Assembly: GCA_037190175.1 (NCBI GenBank)
Contig: JBBCJM010000088.1
Span: forward strand, 1-41,163
Origin: JBBCJM01 sp037190175
Lineage (GTDB): Bacteria; Pseudomonadota; Alphaproteobacteria; Rhodobacterales; Rhodobacteraceae
DNA length: 41,163 bases
Reading direction: 5' to 3'
Under the pieces are notes generated by a model. The model was not told the DNA's origin and ran no database searches. It saw only the letters and a list, made by a program, of their open reading frames with translations. A program made the position numbers and the translations under genes. Of this stretch, positions 7,910 to 16,033 are shown in pieces; position 1 is the stretch's first letter; every line of letters starts with the position of its first letter.

Positions 7910-9298
7910 TCAGACGATGCGATAGGGCACCTGACCGCGGCGGTCCTCGTCCACGGTCAGGCGCCGTTCCAGGGGCGGGACCGACCGCTGGTGGCAGTCG
8001 GCCCGCTCGCAGATCCGGCAGGAGATGCCGATCGGCTCGAACCTTCCCCGCAGGTCCAGCCCGTCGGCATAGACCAGCCGCCCGGCATGGGCGATCTCGC
8101 AGCCCAGCCCGATGGCATAGCGGCGCACCGGCGCGGCCCAGGCCCCGGCGGGCTTCGACACCTCGCGCGCCAAGCACAGATAGCGCACCCCGTCCGGCGT
8201 CTCGGCCAGCTGCCGCAGGAATCGCCCAGGCGTTTCAAAGGCCTGGTGCACGTTCCACAAGGGGCAGGCGCCGCCGAAGCGGGCGAATTGCAGCCGGGTG
8301 GCCGAGTGGCGCTTGGTGATGGTGCCGGCCTGATCGACGCGGACGAAGAAGAACGGCACCCCCTTGGCGCCGGGCCGTTGCAGGGTCGAGAGCCGGTGCG
8401 CCACCTGCTCGATGGAGGCGCCGAAGCGGTCGGCGAGCCGCTCCAGGTCGTGGCGGGTTTCCTCGGCGGCGGCCTGGAAGGCGGCATAGGGCAGCATCGC
8501 GGCCCCGGCGAAGTAGTTGGCGAGGCCAATGCGGGCGATGGCGCGGGCCTCGGGGCTGCGGAACTGCGCCAGATCCAGCGTGGCCTCGATCAGGTCGCCC
8601 CGGGTCAGCAGTGCCAACTGGTGGAACAGCTGGAAGGCCCGGGTGGGCGCCGAGACCCGGGCCGAAAGCTGCAACCGCCCGGCTTCGAAGCGGCGCAGGT
8701 CGGGGATGTCGGTTATATCCACCTGCACGCCTTGGCCGGACAGCACCTGCAAAGCCAGGGAAAACCTGTCTTCCGAGGTAGTTGCGCCGGAAACCGCATG
8801 TTCCGCGGCGCGGTCGATGGCATCGAAGTAATTGTCGCAATAGTGAAAGAAGTCGCGCACCTCGTCCCAGGGGCTGGGGCGCAGGGCGGCGTCCTCGCGG
8901 CCCAAGGCCTCGTCCAGCGAGGCCAGGCGTTCGTGGGTCTGGCGATAGGCGCGGTGCAGGTCCAGCATGGCGCGGGCCAGCGCCGGGGCATTGGCCGCGG
9001 CCAGCCGCAGGTCCGCGAGCGGCACCTGCGCGCCGCCGAACACCGGGTCGGACAGCGCCTCGCGCAGATCCGCCACCATCCGCTCGCCGTCGCCGGCCGA
9101 GAGCGTGGCCACGTCCTGCCCGAACTCGCGCGCGAGCGCCAGCACCACCCCGGCCGAGACCGGGCGGTGGTTGTTCTCCATCTGGTTGAGGTAGGGCAGC
9201 GAGACGCCCAGCCGCTCGGCGAAGGCGGTCTGCGTGAGGCCCAGCCGGGCGCGCACCTCGCGCAGCTTCATCCCGGCGTAGAGCTTCTGCACCGCCAT
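7910..9298 (-). CDS. pccR: Short-chain fatty acyl-CoA regulator, PccR-like (XRE family)
   Basis: A 462-residue protein with an N-terminal XRE helix-turn-helix (about residues 10-62, LGLTQTAFAERLGVSLPYLNQ). A long middle domain resembling the IrrE/ImmA-like part of ScfR proteins follows (around ETRHDLERLADRFGASIEQV). The C-terminal domain has conserved Cys clusters (GGACPLW; SCRICERADCHQR). This is the architecture of RamB/PccR/MccR regulators; PccR of Rhodobacter sphaeroides activates propionyl-CoA carboxylase genes. The pcc locus lies 26 kb away in this window, with TTTGCAAA-type sites before pccB, so PccR is the best guess among the paralogues. The start at 9298 directly precedes the HTH; upstream in-frame codons overlap the MFS gene. 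It follows the MFS gene by 2 bp on the same strand. Confidence 0.82.
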   Translation of the reverse strand: MAVQKLYAGMKLREVRARLGLTQTAFAERLGVSLPYLNQMENNHRPVSAGVVLALAREFGQDVATLSAGDGERMVADLREALSDPVFGGAQVPLADLRLAAANAPALARAMLDLHRAYRQTHERLASLDEALGREDAALRPSPWDEVRDFFHYCDNYFDAIDRAAEHAVSGATTSEDRFSLALQVLSGQGVQVDITDIPDLRRFEAGRLQLSARVSAPTRAFQLFHQLALLTRGDLIEATLDLAQFRSPEARAIARIGLANYFAGAAMLPYAAFQAAAEETRHDLERLADRFGASIEQVAHRLSTLQRPGAKGVPFFFVRVDQAGTITKRHSATRLQFARFGGACPLWNVHQAFETPGRFLRQLAETPDGVRYLCLAREVSKPAGAWAAPVRRYAIGLGCEIAHAGRLVYADGLDLRGRFEPIGISCRICERADCHQRSVPPLERRLTVDEDRRGQVPYRIV

Positions 9299-9300
9299 GT

Positions 9301-10506
9301 TCAGGCCCCCACCTGCCTTGCCCGCCGCCGCACCCACCAGATGCAGGGCAGCGCGGTGGCGGAGGAGGTCAGCATGAGCAGCACCAGCGGCATCTCTCCG
9401 CTGCCGAGGACCAGCACCACCCCGGCCAGCGCCGAGAGCGCGGCGCCGAAGCCGATGACGAAGGCCCCGCCCAGCCCGGCGGCCGAGCCCGCCAGCCCCG
9501 GGCGCACCGACAGCATCCCCGCATTGGCCGAGGGCAGCATGAGCCCGTTGCCGAGGCCGACCGAGATCATCAGGGCGAAGAAGCTTTCGGCGGAACTCAG
9601 CCCCATCAGCCCGACCAGCGCCGAGGTGGCCATGCCCAGCGTGGACATCCAGGCCCCGATCAGCACCATCCGGTTGACCCCCAGCCGCGCGGAATAGCGG
9701 CCCGAGAGCCCGTTGCCGACCAGATAGCCCACCGCCGGCGCCCCGAAATAGAGCCCCAGCGCCGCGGGCGACAGGCCGTAGACCTGGGCGCCCACATAGG
9801 GCGCGCCCCCCAGATAGGCGAAGAACGAGCCCGAGCCGAAGCCCGCGGCCAGGCAATAGCCCCAGAACCGCTGCGAGCGCAGCAGGTCGGGGTACTGGCG
9901 CAGCTGGTCGGCGAAGCTGCCGCCGCTGGCCCGCACCGTCTCGCCCTGGTCGGCCCAGACCAGCACGAAGATCAGAAGCCCGGCCAGCGTCATGATCACG
10001 AAGCTCGCCTGCCAGCCGAAGGCCGCGTCCAGCGCGCCGCCCAGCACCGGGCCCAGCATCGGCACCACCGACATGCCCATGGTGACCCAGCCGATCATCG
10101 AGGCGGCCTGGTCCGGCCCCACCATGTCGCGCACCACCGCCCGGCTCAGCGCGAATCCGGTGGCGATCACCGCTTGGGCCAGGCGGCAGGCCAGGAACAC
10201 GCCGTAGCTGGGGGCCAGCAGCACCCCGACGCTCGCCACCACGAAGAGCCCCGCCGCGCCCAGCATCACCGGGCGGCGGCCGAAATGGTCCGACACCGGG
10301 CCGATGGCGATCTGCAACAGCGCGGTCATCCCGAGGTAGAGCGAGACCGACAGCTGCATCAGCGCGTAGTCGACCCCGAAATAGACCGCCATCGAGGGCA
10401 GCGAGGGCAGGAAGATGTTCAGCGATAGGGCCGCCACGCCGGTGATCAGCACCAGGGTGAAGAGGTGCGGCGGGGTGGAGCGGTCCAGGAAACGTGCGGG
10501 GGTCAT
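9301..10506 (-). CDS. MFS multidrug efflux transporter (Bcr/CflA-like)
   Basis: A 401-residue, 12-helix major facilitator. The loop between helices 2 and 3 reads GPVSDHFGRRPVMLGA, the MFS motif A of the drug:H+ antiporter-1 group. Motif C-like GPVLGGALDAAFGWQASF lies in helix 5. Sequence style fits Bcr/CflA exporters. It is immediately upstream of and nearly abutting the pccR-like gene, so they are probably co-transcribed. Substrate cannot be stated. Confidence 0.82.
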   Translation of the reverse strand: MTPARFLDRSTPPHLFTLVLITGVAALSLNIFLPSLPSMAVYFGVDYALMQLSVSLYLGMTALLQIAIGPVSDHFGRRPVMLGAAGLFVVASVGVLLAPSYGVFLACRLAQAVIATGFALSRAVVRDMVGPDQAASMIGWVTMGMSVVPMLGPVLGGALDAAFGWQASFVIMTLAGLLIFVLVWADQGETVRASGGSFADQLRQYPDLLRSQRFWGYCLAAGFGSGSFFAYLGGAPYVGAQVYGLSPAALGLYFGAPAVGYLVGNGLSGRYSARLGVNRMVLIGAWMSTLGMATSALVGLMGLSSAESFFALMISVGLGNGLMLPSANAGMLSVRPGLAGSAAGLGGAFVIGFGAALSALAGVVLVLGSGEMPLVLLMLTSSATALPCIWWVRRRARQVGA

Positions 10507-10547
10507 GTATCTGCGCTAGCCCCCGCGGAGGGAACTGTCCAGTCGGC

Positions 10548-10901
10548 TCAGGACCATTTGTGGAAGATGAAGAACCCGCCGGCGGCGATGCAGGCGAAGC
10601 CGGCCAGATGGTTCCAGGCCGGCGGCTCCTTCAGCCAGGCCACCGAGAACACCGCGAAGACCGAAAGGGTGATGATCTCCTGGATCGTCTTCAGCTCGGC
10701 GGTGGTGAAATGCCCGTGGCCGATGCGGTTCGCCGGCACCTGCAGGAGGTATTCGAAGAAGGCGATGCCCCAGCTGGCCAGGATCACCGTGAGCAGGGGG
10801 GCGGACTTGTAGCCCAGATGCCCGTACCAGGCGAAGGTCATGAACACATTGGCCACCAGCAAGAGCCCGATGGTCAGCACGGGAACGGGGATATGGGCCA
10901 T
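10548..10901 (-). CDS. DMT-like small membrane protein, DUF486 family
   Basis: A 117-residue protein with four predicted membrane helices. It includes FMTFAWYGHLGYK, ASWGIAFFEYLLQVPANRIG and the block FTTAELKTIQEIITL, which are hallmarks of DUF486 (DMT superfamily) proteins. The ATG at 10901 gives the usual family length; an in-frame start 12 codons upstream would add a Pro-rich extension. Function is unknown. Same strand as the MFS and pccR-like genes, 41 bp upstream of the former. Confidence 0.82.
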   Translation of the reverse strand: MAHIPVPVLTIGLLLVANVFMTFAWYGHLGYKSAPLLTVILASWGIAFFEYLLQVPANRIGHGHFTTAELKTIQEIITLSVFAVFSVAWLKEPPAWNHLAGFACIAAGGFFIFHKWS

Positions 10902-11004
10902 GATGGCGGCGGGACTCCGGGGAATTGGCGGGACCATGGCACGGCGCAGGGCCGCGGTAAACCGGGGCTTGACGGGGCGGGGGCGGGGCGCTCTGATGGC
11001 GGGG

Positions 11005-11175
11005 ATGGTTCCCGGGTGCGCCCCGGGTGAAAAGGGAACACGGTGCGGCCTCTCGGGGCCAATGCCGCGACTGCCCCCGCAACTGTAAGCGGCGAGCCTG
11101 CCCCCGACAGACCACTGGCCGTAAGGCCGGGAAGGTGGGGAAGGGCCGCGACCCGCGAGTCAGGAGACCTGCCAT
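11005..11175 (+). promoter_or_regulatory. Cobalamin (adenosylcobalamin) riboswitch
   Basis: Core elements occur in canonical order: ATGGTTCCC, then GGTGAAAAGGGAACACGGTG, AATGCCGCGACTGCCCCCGC, the B12 box AACTGTAAGCGG, ACCACTGGCC, and the closing CGACCCGCGAGTCAGGAGAC. These match the class-I cobalamin riboswitch well. The expression platform is probably the CCGGG...CCCGG stem at 11193-11210, just before the AAGGAG ribosome binding site of the next gene, suggesting translational control. Boundaries are approximate. Confidence 0.93.
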
Positions 11176-11223
11176 CGCCGTTGTCAACCACACCGGGCGG
11201 GGTGCCCCGGAAGGAGCTTCGCG

Positions 11224-11619
11224 ATGGATCATCCCCGGCCGCGCCCCGCGGCCCCCTCCGCCCCGGCACCGCACCGGACGCTTTTCTGCCAGCCCTGCCG
11301 GCATACCGGCCAGCCCTGCGGCCCGGGCCTGGCGCTGCTCGGCCAACTGCGCCTGGCCATCGCCGCCGCCGGCCCGCGCGCGGGGTTCGAACTCACCGGC
11401 TCGGCCCGGCTGGAGGGCTGCATCCGGCCCTGCCCGGTGGTCTGGCGGGCCTCGGCCGAAGCCGGCTGGCTCTTCGGCGACGTGGAGCCGGGGGAGGATG
11501 TCGAGGCGCTGGTCGACCTTGCCGCCCGCTGCCGGCGGGCCGAGGAGGGCGGGCGGCCGCAGGCCCCCGCGGCAGGTCCGGCCGCGATCCTCGTGACCGG
11601 GCCGGGGGTGCTGCAATGA
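11224..11619 (+). CDS. DUF1636 family cysteine-rich protein
   Basis: A 131-residue protein with Cys-containing motifs FCQPCRHTGQPCG near the N-terminus and EGCIRPCPVV in the middle. A Trp/Gly segment follows (GWLFGDVEPGEDVEALVDL). This is the DUF1636 pattern, a small (possibly metal-binding) protein often found with cobalamin genes. It lies directly under the riboswitch, has an AAGGAG ribosome binding site, and its stop overlaps the next start (ATGA). Function is unestablished; a role in corrinoid or metal handling is inferred from context. Confidence 0.8.
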   Translation: MDHPRPRPAAPSAPAPHRTLFCQPCRHTGQPCGPGLALLGQLRLAIAAAGPRAGFELTGSARLEGCIRPCPVVWRASAEAGWLFGDVEPGEDVEALVDLAARCRRAEEGGRPQAPAAGPAAILVTGPGVLQ

Positions 11620-12251
11620 CCGCGGCGATCGACCTGCGCCGGGTGTCCTGCGGCGGGCCGGGGCAGCCGGGCAGCCTGGCGGGGATCGACCTTTCCGTGC
11701 CCGCGGGGCAGGTGCTGGCGCTCTGCGGGCCGGCGGGGGCGGGGAAGTCCACGCTCCTGCGGCTGATGGCGCGGGAGGTGCCGCCGCGGTCGGGCGCGGT
11801 CTGCCTGTTCTCGCGCGACATCTGGCTGATGTCGGCGGAGGAGGCGGCGGGCACCGTGGCCTGGCTGAACCCGGCGGGCAGCGGCTTCGACCGCCTGACG
11901 CCGCGGCAGGTGGTCGGGGCCGCGCGCCGGGCCGCCCCGCTGGCCGAGGTGCAGTCGGCCCTGCAGGCCGCGGGTCTGGGAAGCGGGCGCGGCCCGGCCT
12001 TCGGCCGGCTGTCGCCCGCGCGGCGGATGCGGGTGCTGACCGCCCGCGCGCTGGTGCTGCGGCCGCGGATCCTGCTGATGGCGGGCGGGGCGGAGGCGTT
12101 GCGGCTGCACCTGCGGCTCCTGTCCGCCCTGGACGCCACCTTCGTGCTGGCGCTGGAGGATGCCGGTCAGGCCCGGGCCCTGGCCGACCGGGTGGTGGAG
12201 CTCGACCGCAGGCGGATCCTGGCCGACAGCGCAGGTTGCCCGGTGGGATAG
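11616..12251 (+). CDS. Degenerate ABC transporter ATP-binding protein
   Basis: A 211-residue protein with an ABC ATPase fold. The Walker A, GPAGAGKSTLLRLM, is intact. Other catalytic motifs are altered. The signature position reads LSPARRMRVL instead of LSGGQ. The Walker B strand reads RILLMAGGAEAL, lacking the Asp and catalytic Glu. The H-loop region reads LALEDAGQ with no His. The spacing of the motifs is preserved, so the fold probably is too, but ATP hydrolysis is doubtful. No permease or binding protein is nearby. It resembles BtuD/FhuC/HmuV-type proteins of corrinoid or heme importers. It is coupled to the DUF1636 gene and ends at a strong terminator. Confidence 0.75.
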   Translation: MTAAIDLRRVSCGGPGQPGSLAGIDLSVPAGQVLALCGPAGAGKSTLLRLMAREVPPRSGAVCLFSRDIWLMSAEEAAGTVAWLNPAGSGFDRLTPRQVVGAARRAAPLAEVQSALQAAGLGSGRGPAFGRLSPARRMRVLTARALVLRPRILLMAGGAEALRLHLRLLSALDATFVLALEDAGQARALADRVVELDRRRILADSAGCPVG

Positions 12252-12255
12252 CCGG

Positions 12256-12275
12256 CCCCCGCCGCAGGGGGTTTT
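12256..12275 (+). terminator. Intrinsic terminator after the riboswitch operon
   Basis: CCCCC, a six-base loop, GGGGG, then TTTT, starting 4 bp after the ABC gene stop. It closes the cobalamin-controlled unit and separates it from the catabolic island. Confidence 0.8.
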
Positions 12276-12409
12276 GCGGACGACAATCAAATGTCCCGTA
12301 CCAAAGTCCCAATCCCCGCCGGTGCTTCCGCCGCCGCTAGACTCGGCCCGGGCGGGACGCCGCCCGCCGGAGCCCTTCGGGTTCCGGCGAGCCCAGACAT
12401 GGATGTTCG

Positions 12410-14056
12410 ATGACTGCCACGAAGACATATGAGGTCCTGGCCCGCGCGGTGCGGCAGGAGGAACCCGGCCCCTGCTTCGCCCTGCTGGGCGATGCCAACA
12501 TGAACTGGGCCACCGCGCTGGCCGGGCTGAGCGGGCGCTTCGTCTATGTCAGGCACGAGCACAATGCGGTCGTCGCCGCGATGGCCTGGGCCCGCAAGAC
12601 GAACAGGACCGGCCTGGCCACCGTCACCTGCGGGCCGGGGCTGACGCAGATCCTGACCGCGCTGCCCGCGGCGGTCCGCGCCGGCATTCCGCTGGTCATC
12701 TTCGCGGGCGAGGCGCCGCTGAAGTCGGGCTGGTACAACCAGGCCATCGACCAGGCCCCGTTCATCGTCGCCACGGGCGCCGCCTACCGACCGCTGCACT
12801 GGCCGAAGCGGATGCCGGAGGAGATCCGGAACGCCTTCCTGCAGGCCGCGCTCGAACGCCGGCCCGTGGTGCTGGGGGTTCCCTTCGATCTTCAGGAACT
12901 GCCCTGGGAGGGCTCCGAGGACCTGCCCGCCCCCTCCTCTCGCCTGATGCCCCGGACGGGGCCGGTCCTGCCCTTCGGCGCCGATCTGGAGCGGGCCGCG
13001 GCGCTGGTGGACGGGGCGGAGAAGATCATCGTCATGGCCGGGCTGGGGGCGGCGCAATCGGGCGCTGCCGATGCCTGCCGCACCCTGGCCGAACGGGTGG
13101 GCGGGCTGGTGGCGACGACGCTGCCGGCGCGGGGGCTCTTTGCCGGCGATCCCTTTTCGCTGGGCGTGGCGGGGGGCTTTTCCTCCGACATGGCGCGGGC
13201 CTGCTTTGCCGAGGCCGATCTGGTCGTGGCGGTCGGTTGCAGCCTGGCCTCGCACAACTCCGAGGCGGGAAAGCTCTTCCCCGCCTCGAAGGTGCTTCAG
13301 ATCGACCTGAAGCCTGCGGCCCTCAGCCAGGGCCGGGTCGCCGCGGGCGCCTGGCTGCAGGGCGACGCCGGGATGTCGGTCGAGCTGCTGACGGGGCTGG
13401 TCCGCACCCGCAGCCGGACATGGCGCAGCGCCGAACTGGCCGAGCGGATCCGCACCACCCCCTTCGACGGCCATGCCTTCCCGCCCGAGCCCGGCCTGCA
13501 CGATCCCCGCGACGTGGTCGCCGCGCTGGAGGCCGCGCTGCCGCGGGAGTGGGAGATGGTGAATTCCTCGGGGCACTGTTCCTATTATGTGGCGCACATG
13601 CCCTCGCGCCCCTGGGAGCGGTTCCTGACCATCCGCGAATTCGGCGCCATCGGCAACGGCATCGGCTTTGCCATGGGCGTGGCCGAGGCCGCCGGCGGCC
13701 GGCCGGTGGTGCTGTTCGACGGCGACGGCAGCGCGCTGATGCATATCCAGGAGATCGAGACCATGGCCCGGCACGGGATGCGGATCGCGATCTGCGTGCT
13801 GAACGACGGCGCCTATGGCTCGGAGATCCACAAGCTGCGGGCCGAGGGGCTTTCCGATGCCGGCGCGGTCTTCGGGCGGCGGGATTTCGCGGCCATCGCG
13901 CGGGGCTTCGGCCTGGAGGGGGCGAGGGTGGACGACCTGTCGCGGCTGCCCGCGCTGATCGACGGTTTCGCGAAGGCGAAGGGGCCGGCGATCTGGGATT
14001 TCCCGATCAGCGACAGGGTGGTTTCGCCCGTCATCCGCCGGGCGCATCCGCATTGA
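12410..14056 (+). CDS. Thiamine-diphosphate-dependent enzyme (acetolactate synthase/decarboxylase family)
   Basis: A 548-residue, three-domain ThDP enzyme. The N-terminal pyrimidine-binding domain carries the cofactor-activating Glu50 in YVRHEHNAV. The central domain spans about residues 190-320. The C-terminal domain has the diphosphate motif GDG (residues 438-440) with N465-D466 24 residues later. The fold resembles acetolactate synthase, benzoylformate decarboxylase and related 2-oxo acid decarboxylases. It is not a biosynthetic IlvB by context, since no small subunit is nearby. It leads the unit ending in the MFS gene at 18678, so a C-C bond reaction on a 2-oxo acid of the pathway is likely. 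The upstream ribosome binding site is weak. Confidence 0.8.
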   Translation: MTATKTYEVLARAVRQEEPGPCFALLGDANMNWATALAGLSGRFVYVRHEHNAVVAAMAWARKTNRTGLATVTCGPGLTQILTALPAAVRAGIPLVIFAGEAPLKSGWYNQAIDQAPFIVATGAAYRPLHWPKRMPEEIRNAFLQAALERRPVVLGVPFDLQELPWEGSEDLPAPSSRLMPRTGPVLPFGADLERAAALVDGAEKIIVMAGLGAAQSGAADACRTLAERVGGLVATTLPARGLFAGDPFSLGVAGGFSSDMARACFAEADLVVAVGCSLASHNSEAGKLFPASKVLQIDLKPAALSQGRVAAGAWLQGDAGMSVELLTGLVRTRSRTWRSAELAERIRTTPFDGHAFPPEPGLHDPRDVVAALEAALPREWEMVNSSGHCSYYVAHMPSRPWERFLTIREFGAIGNGIGFAMGVAEAAGGRPVVLFDGDGSALMHIQEIETMARHGMRIAICVLNDGAYGSEIHKLRAEGLSDAGAVFGRRDFAAIARGFGLEGARVDDLSRLPALIDGFAKAKGPAIWDFPISDRVVSPVIRRAHPH

Positions 14057-14245
14057 TCCGGCCCGGCACGGGGCGATGGTCCGCGCCATCCGGCGCGGGC
14101 CTTCCCTGTGCCGTGGCCCAGCATCCGGCGGGCGGGCAGCGCAAATTACAATGGCTTTCGAATATGAAATGATGAGCAAAAACGTGGCTTTGGGCTCATC
14201 CTCCCCGCGAACCAGCCATGCAGCCACAGTCGAACGGACAGGAAT

Positions 14246-15103
14246 ATGCCCACCGAAGTCATAGACATCCATCCGCATATCATCTCGGGCGATCAGGCCG
14301 CCTATCCCCGGTCGCCGATGGGCGGCGAGGAATCGGAATGGGTCAAGCACCGTCCCGTCGATTTCGAAGGCTATCTGGCCGCGATGGACCGCGCCGGGGT
14401 CGACAAGGCCGCGATCGTCCAGGCCTCGACCGCCTATGGCTACGACAATTCCTATCTGATCGCTGCGATCCGCAAGGCGCCCGGCAGGGTGACCGGCGTG
14501 GCGACCGTGGATATCGTAAGCGACGGGGCCCCCGACCGGATCTCGCGGCTGGCCGAGCAGGGCATCTCCGGGCTCAGGCTCTATACCGGCGGCTCGAAGA
14601 TGAAATTCGACGCGAGCTGGCTGGACGACCCCCGCACCTATCCCGGCTGGGAGCGGGCCGGAGAGCTGGGCCTGTCGATCTGCGTGCAGACCCGCCCCTT
14701 CGCGCTGCCCATCGTCGACGGACTGGCGCGGCGGTTCCCGAAGGTCAGGATCGTCATCGACCATCTGGCGCGGGCCGACATTTCCGACGGCGCGCCCTAT
14801 CTGGCGGCGGAGCCGCTGTTCGCCCTGGCGAAGCATCCCAACGTCTACCTGAAGGTGACGCCCCGCACCTTCGATCTCGCCACCCGCGACAAGGCGACGC
14901 CCGAGACCTTCTTTCCGCATCTGGTCGGGGTCTTCGGCTCGAACCGGATCGCCTTCGGCTCGAACTATCCCTCCTCCGACGGCTCGCTGGAGGAGAACGT
15001 GGGCCGGGCCAGGGCCTGCCTGGCCTGCCTTTCGCCCGAGGACCGGCACAACATCCTCGCCGGTACCGCGCAGATCCTCTATCCCGCGCTGGCGGACAGG
15101 TGA
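14246..15103 (+). CDS. Amidohydrolase-superfamily lactonase-like protein (LigI-like), copy 1
   Basis: A 285-residue TIM-barrel hydrolase of the Amidohydro_2 type. It has the strand-1 HxH motif (DIHPHII, His9 and His11), a barrel His in IVIDHLAR, and GSNYPSS at the strand-8 position where LigI-type lactonases have GTDWP. The family includes 2-pyrone-4,6-dicarboxylate lactonase (LigI) and sulfomuconolactone hydrolase. The catalytic Asp appears replaced by Asn. AGGA precedes the ATG. It sits 7 bp before a Pht5-like gene, the same pairing seen at 28280-30132. Exact reaction unknown; hydrolysis of a carboxylated lactone is inferred. Confidence 0.78.
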   Translation: MPTEVIDIHPHIISGDQAAYPRSPMGGEESEWVKHRPVDFEGYLAAMDRAGVDKAAIVQASTAYGYDNSYLIAAIRKAPGRVTGVATVDIVSDGAPDRISRLAEQGISGLRLYTGGSKMKFDASWLDDPRTYPGWERAGELGLSICVQTRPFALPIVDGLARRFPKVRIVIDHLARADISDGAPYLAAEPLFALAKHPNVYLKVTPRTFDLATRDKATPETFFPHLVGVFGSNRIAFGSNYPSSDGSLEENVGRARACLACLSPEDRHNILAGTAQILYPALADR

Positions 15104-15110
15104 ACTGGTC

Positions 15111-15992
15111 ATGGCCGAGAAGCTGACGCTCAAGACCCTTCTGGCGGATTACCCGGTGACGCGCGCGCTGCGGCGGGGCACCGTCTCCTCGCCGCTGTTC
15201 GATTTCGACTTCGCGCCCTACGAGGTGTCGAACCATGCCTTCAAGCCCATGGTGCGCGACCTCGCCTTCGACGCGGGCGAACTGGCGCTGTTCACCTATC
15301 TGCAGGCCCGCGCCTACGGCAAGCCGCTGGTCCTGCTGCCGGCGGTGATCTCGGGCCGGTTCCAGCACCACTGCATCGCCTACAACACCGCCAATGGCGA
15401 GCTGCGGCCGGGCGACCTGTCGGGCAAGCGGGTGGGCGTGCGCGCCTATACGCAAACCACCGGCGCCTGGGTGCGGGGCATCCTGGCCAACGAATACGGC
15501 GTCGATCTGGACAGCGTGACCTGGGTCACCTTCGAGGATGCGCATGTCGCCGAATATGTCGAGCCGCCCAACGTGGTGCGCGCGCCGCCGGGCAAGAAGC
15601 TGTCGAGGATGCTGCTGGACGGGGAGCTGGATGCGGCGATGCTGGGGTCGGACATGCCCGACGATCCCCGGCTGAAGACCGTGATCCCCGAGCCGGAGAA
15701 GGCGGCCGTCGAGTGGTACGAGCGGCGCGGGGCCGTGCCGGTCAACCACATGTTCGTGGTCACCGAAGCCCTGTCGCGCAGCCGGCCCGACGTGGTGCGC
15801 GAGCTTTACCGGGTGCTGAAGGAAAGCAAGGAGGCCAATGGCCCGCCCAAGGGGATCGACACCCGGCCCTATGGCGTCGAGGCCAATCGCAAGGGGCTGG
15901 AACTGGCCATCGAATATGCGATGCAGCAGAAGCTCCTGCCGCGCCGGCTTTCGGTGGAGGAGCTGTTCGACGACGTGACCGGCTCGCTCTGA
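15111..15992 (+). CDS. 4,5-dihydroxyphthalate decarboxylase (Pht5)-like protein, paralogue 1
   Basis: A 293-residue protein of the Pht5 family, which has a periplasmic-binding-protein type II fold but is cytoplasmic: there is no signal peptide. Conserved blocks shared with the other two paralogues are GKRVGVRAYTQTTGAWVRGI, LANEYGVDLDSVTWV and VVRAPPGKKLSRML. The segment AVEWYERRGAVPVNHMFVV corresponds to the family's EWY.RTG..P.h..v pattern. It is about 35 residues shorter than the paralogues at 20050 and 29149, mainly in the middle and C-terminal half, and is the most divergent. Follows hydrolase copy 1 by 7 bp. Probable decarboxylase of a pathway intermediate; substrate unknown. Confidence 0.75.
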   Translation: MAEKLTLKTLLADYPVTRALRRGTVSSPLFDFDFAPYEVSNHAFKPMVRDLAFDAGELALFTYLQARAYGKPLVLLPAVISGRFQHHCIAYNTANGELRPGDLSGKRVGVRAYTQTTGAWVRGILANEYGVDLDSVTWVTFEDAHVAEYVEPPNVVRAPPGKKLSRMLLDGELDAAMLGSDMPDDPRLKTVIPEPEKAAVEWYERRGAVPVNHMFVVTEALSRSRPDVVRELYRVLKESKEANGPPKGIDTRPYGVEANRKGLELAIEYAMQQKLLPRRLSVEELFDDVTGSL

Positions 15993-16033
15993 GCCGGGGC
16001 GGGTCGCCCGGGGACGGGGCTCTCGTCCGGGAC

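Noticed and set aside
10516..12312. A 598-residue minus-strand ORF, Pro/Arg-rich
   Set aside because: It covers the riboswitch and the DUF1636/ABC genes on the opposite strand; no domain and typical shadow composition.
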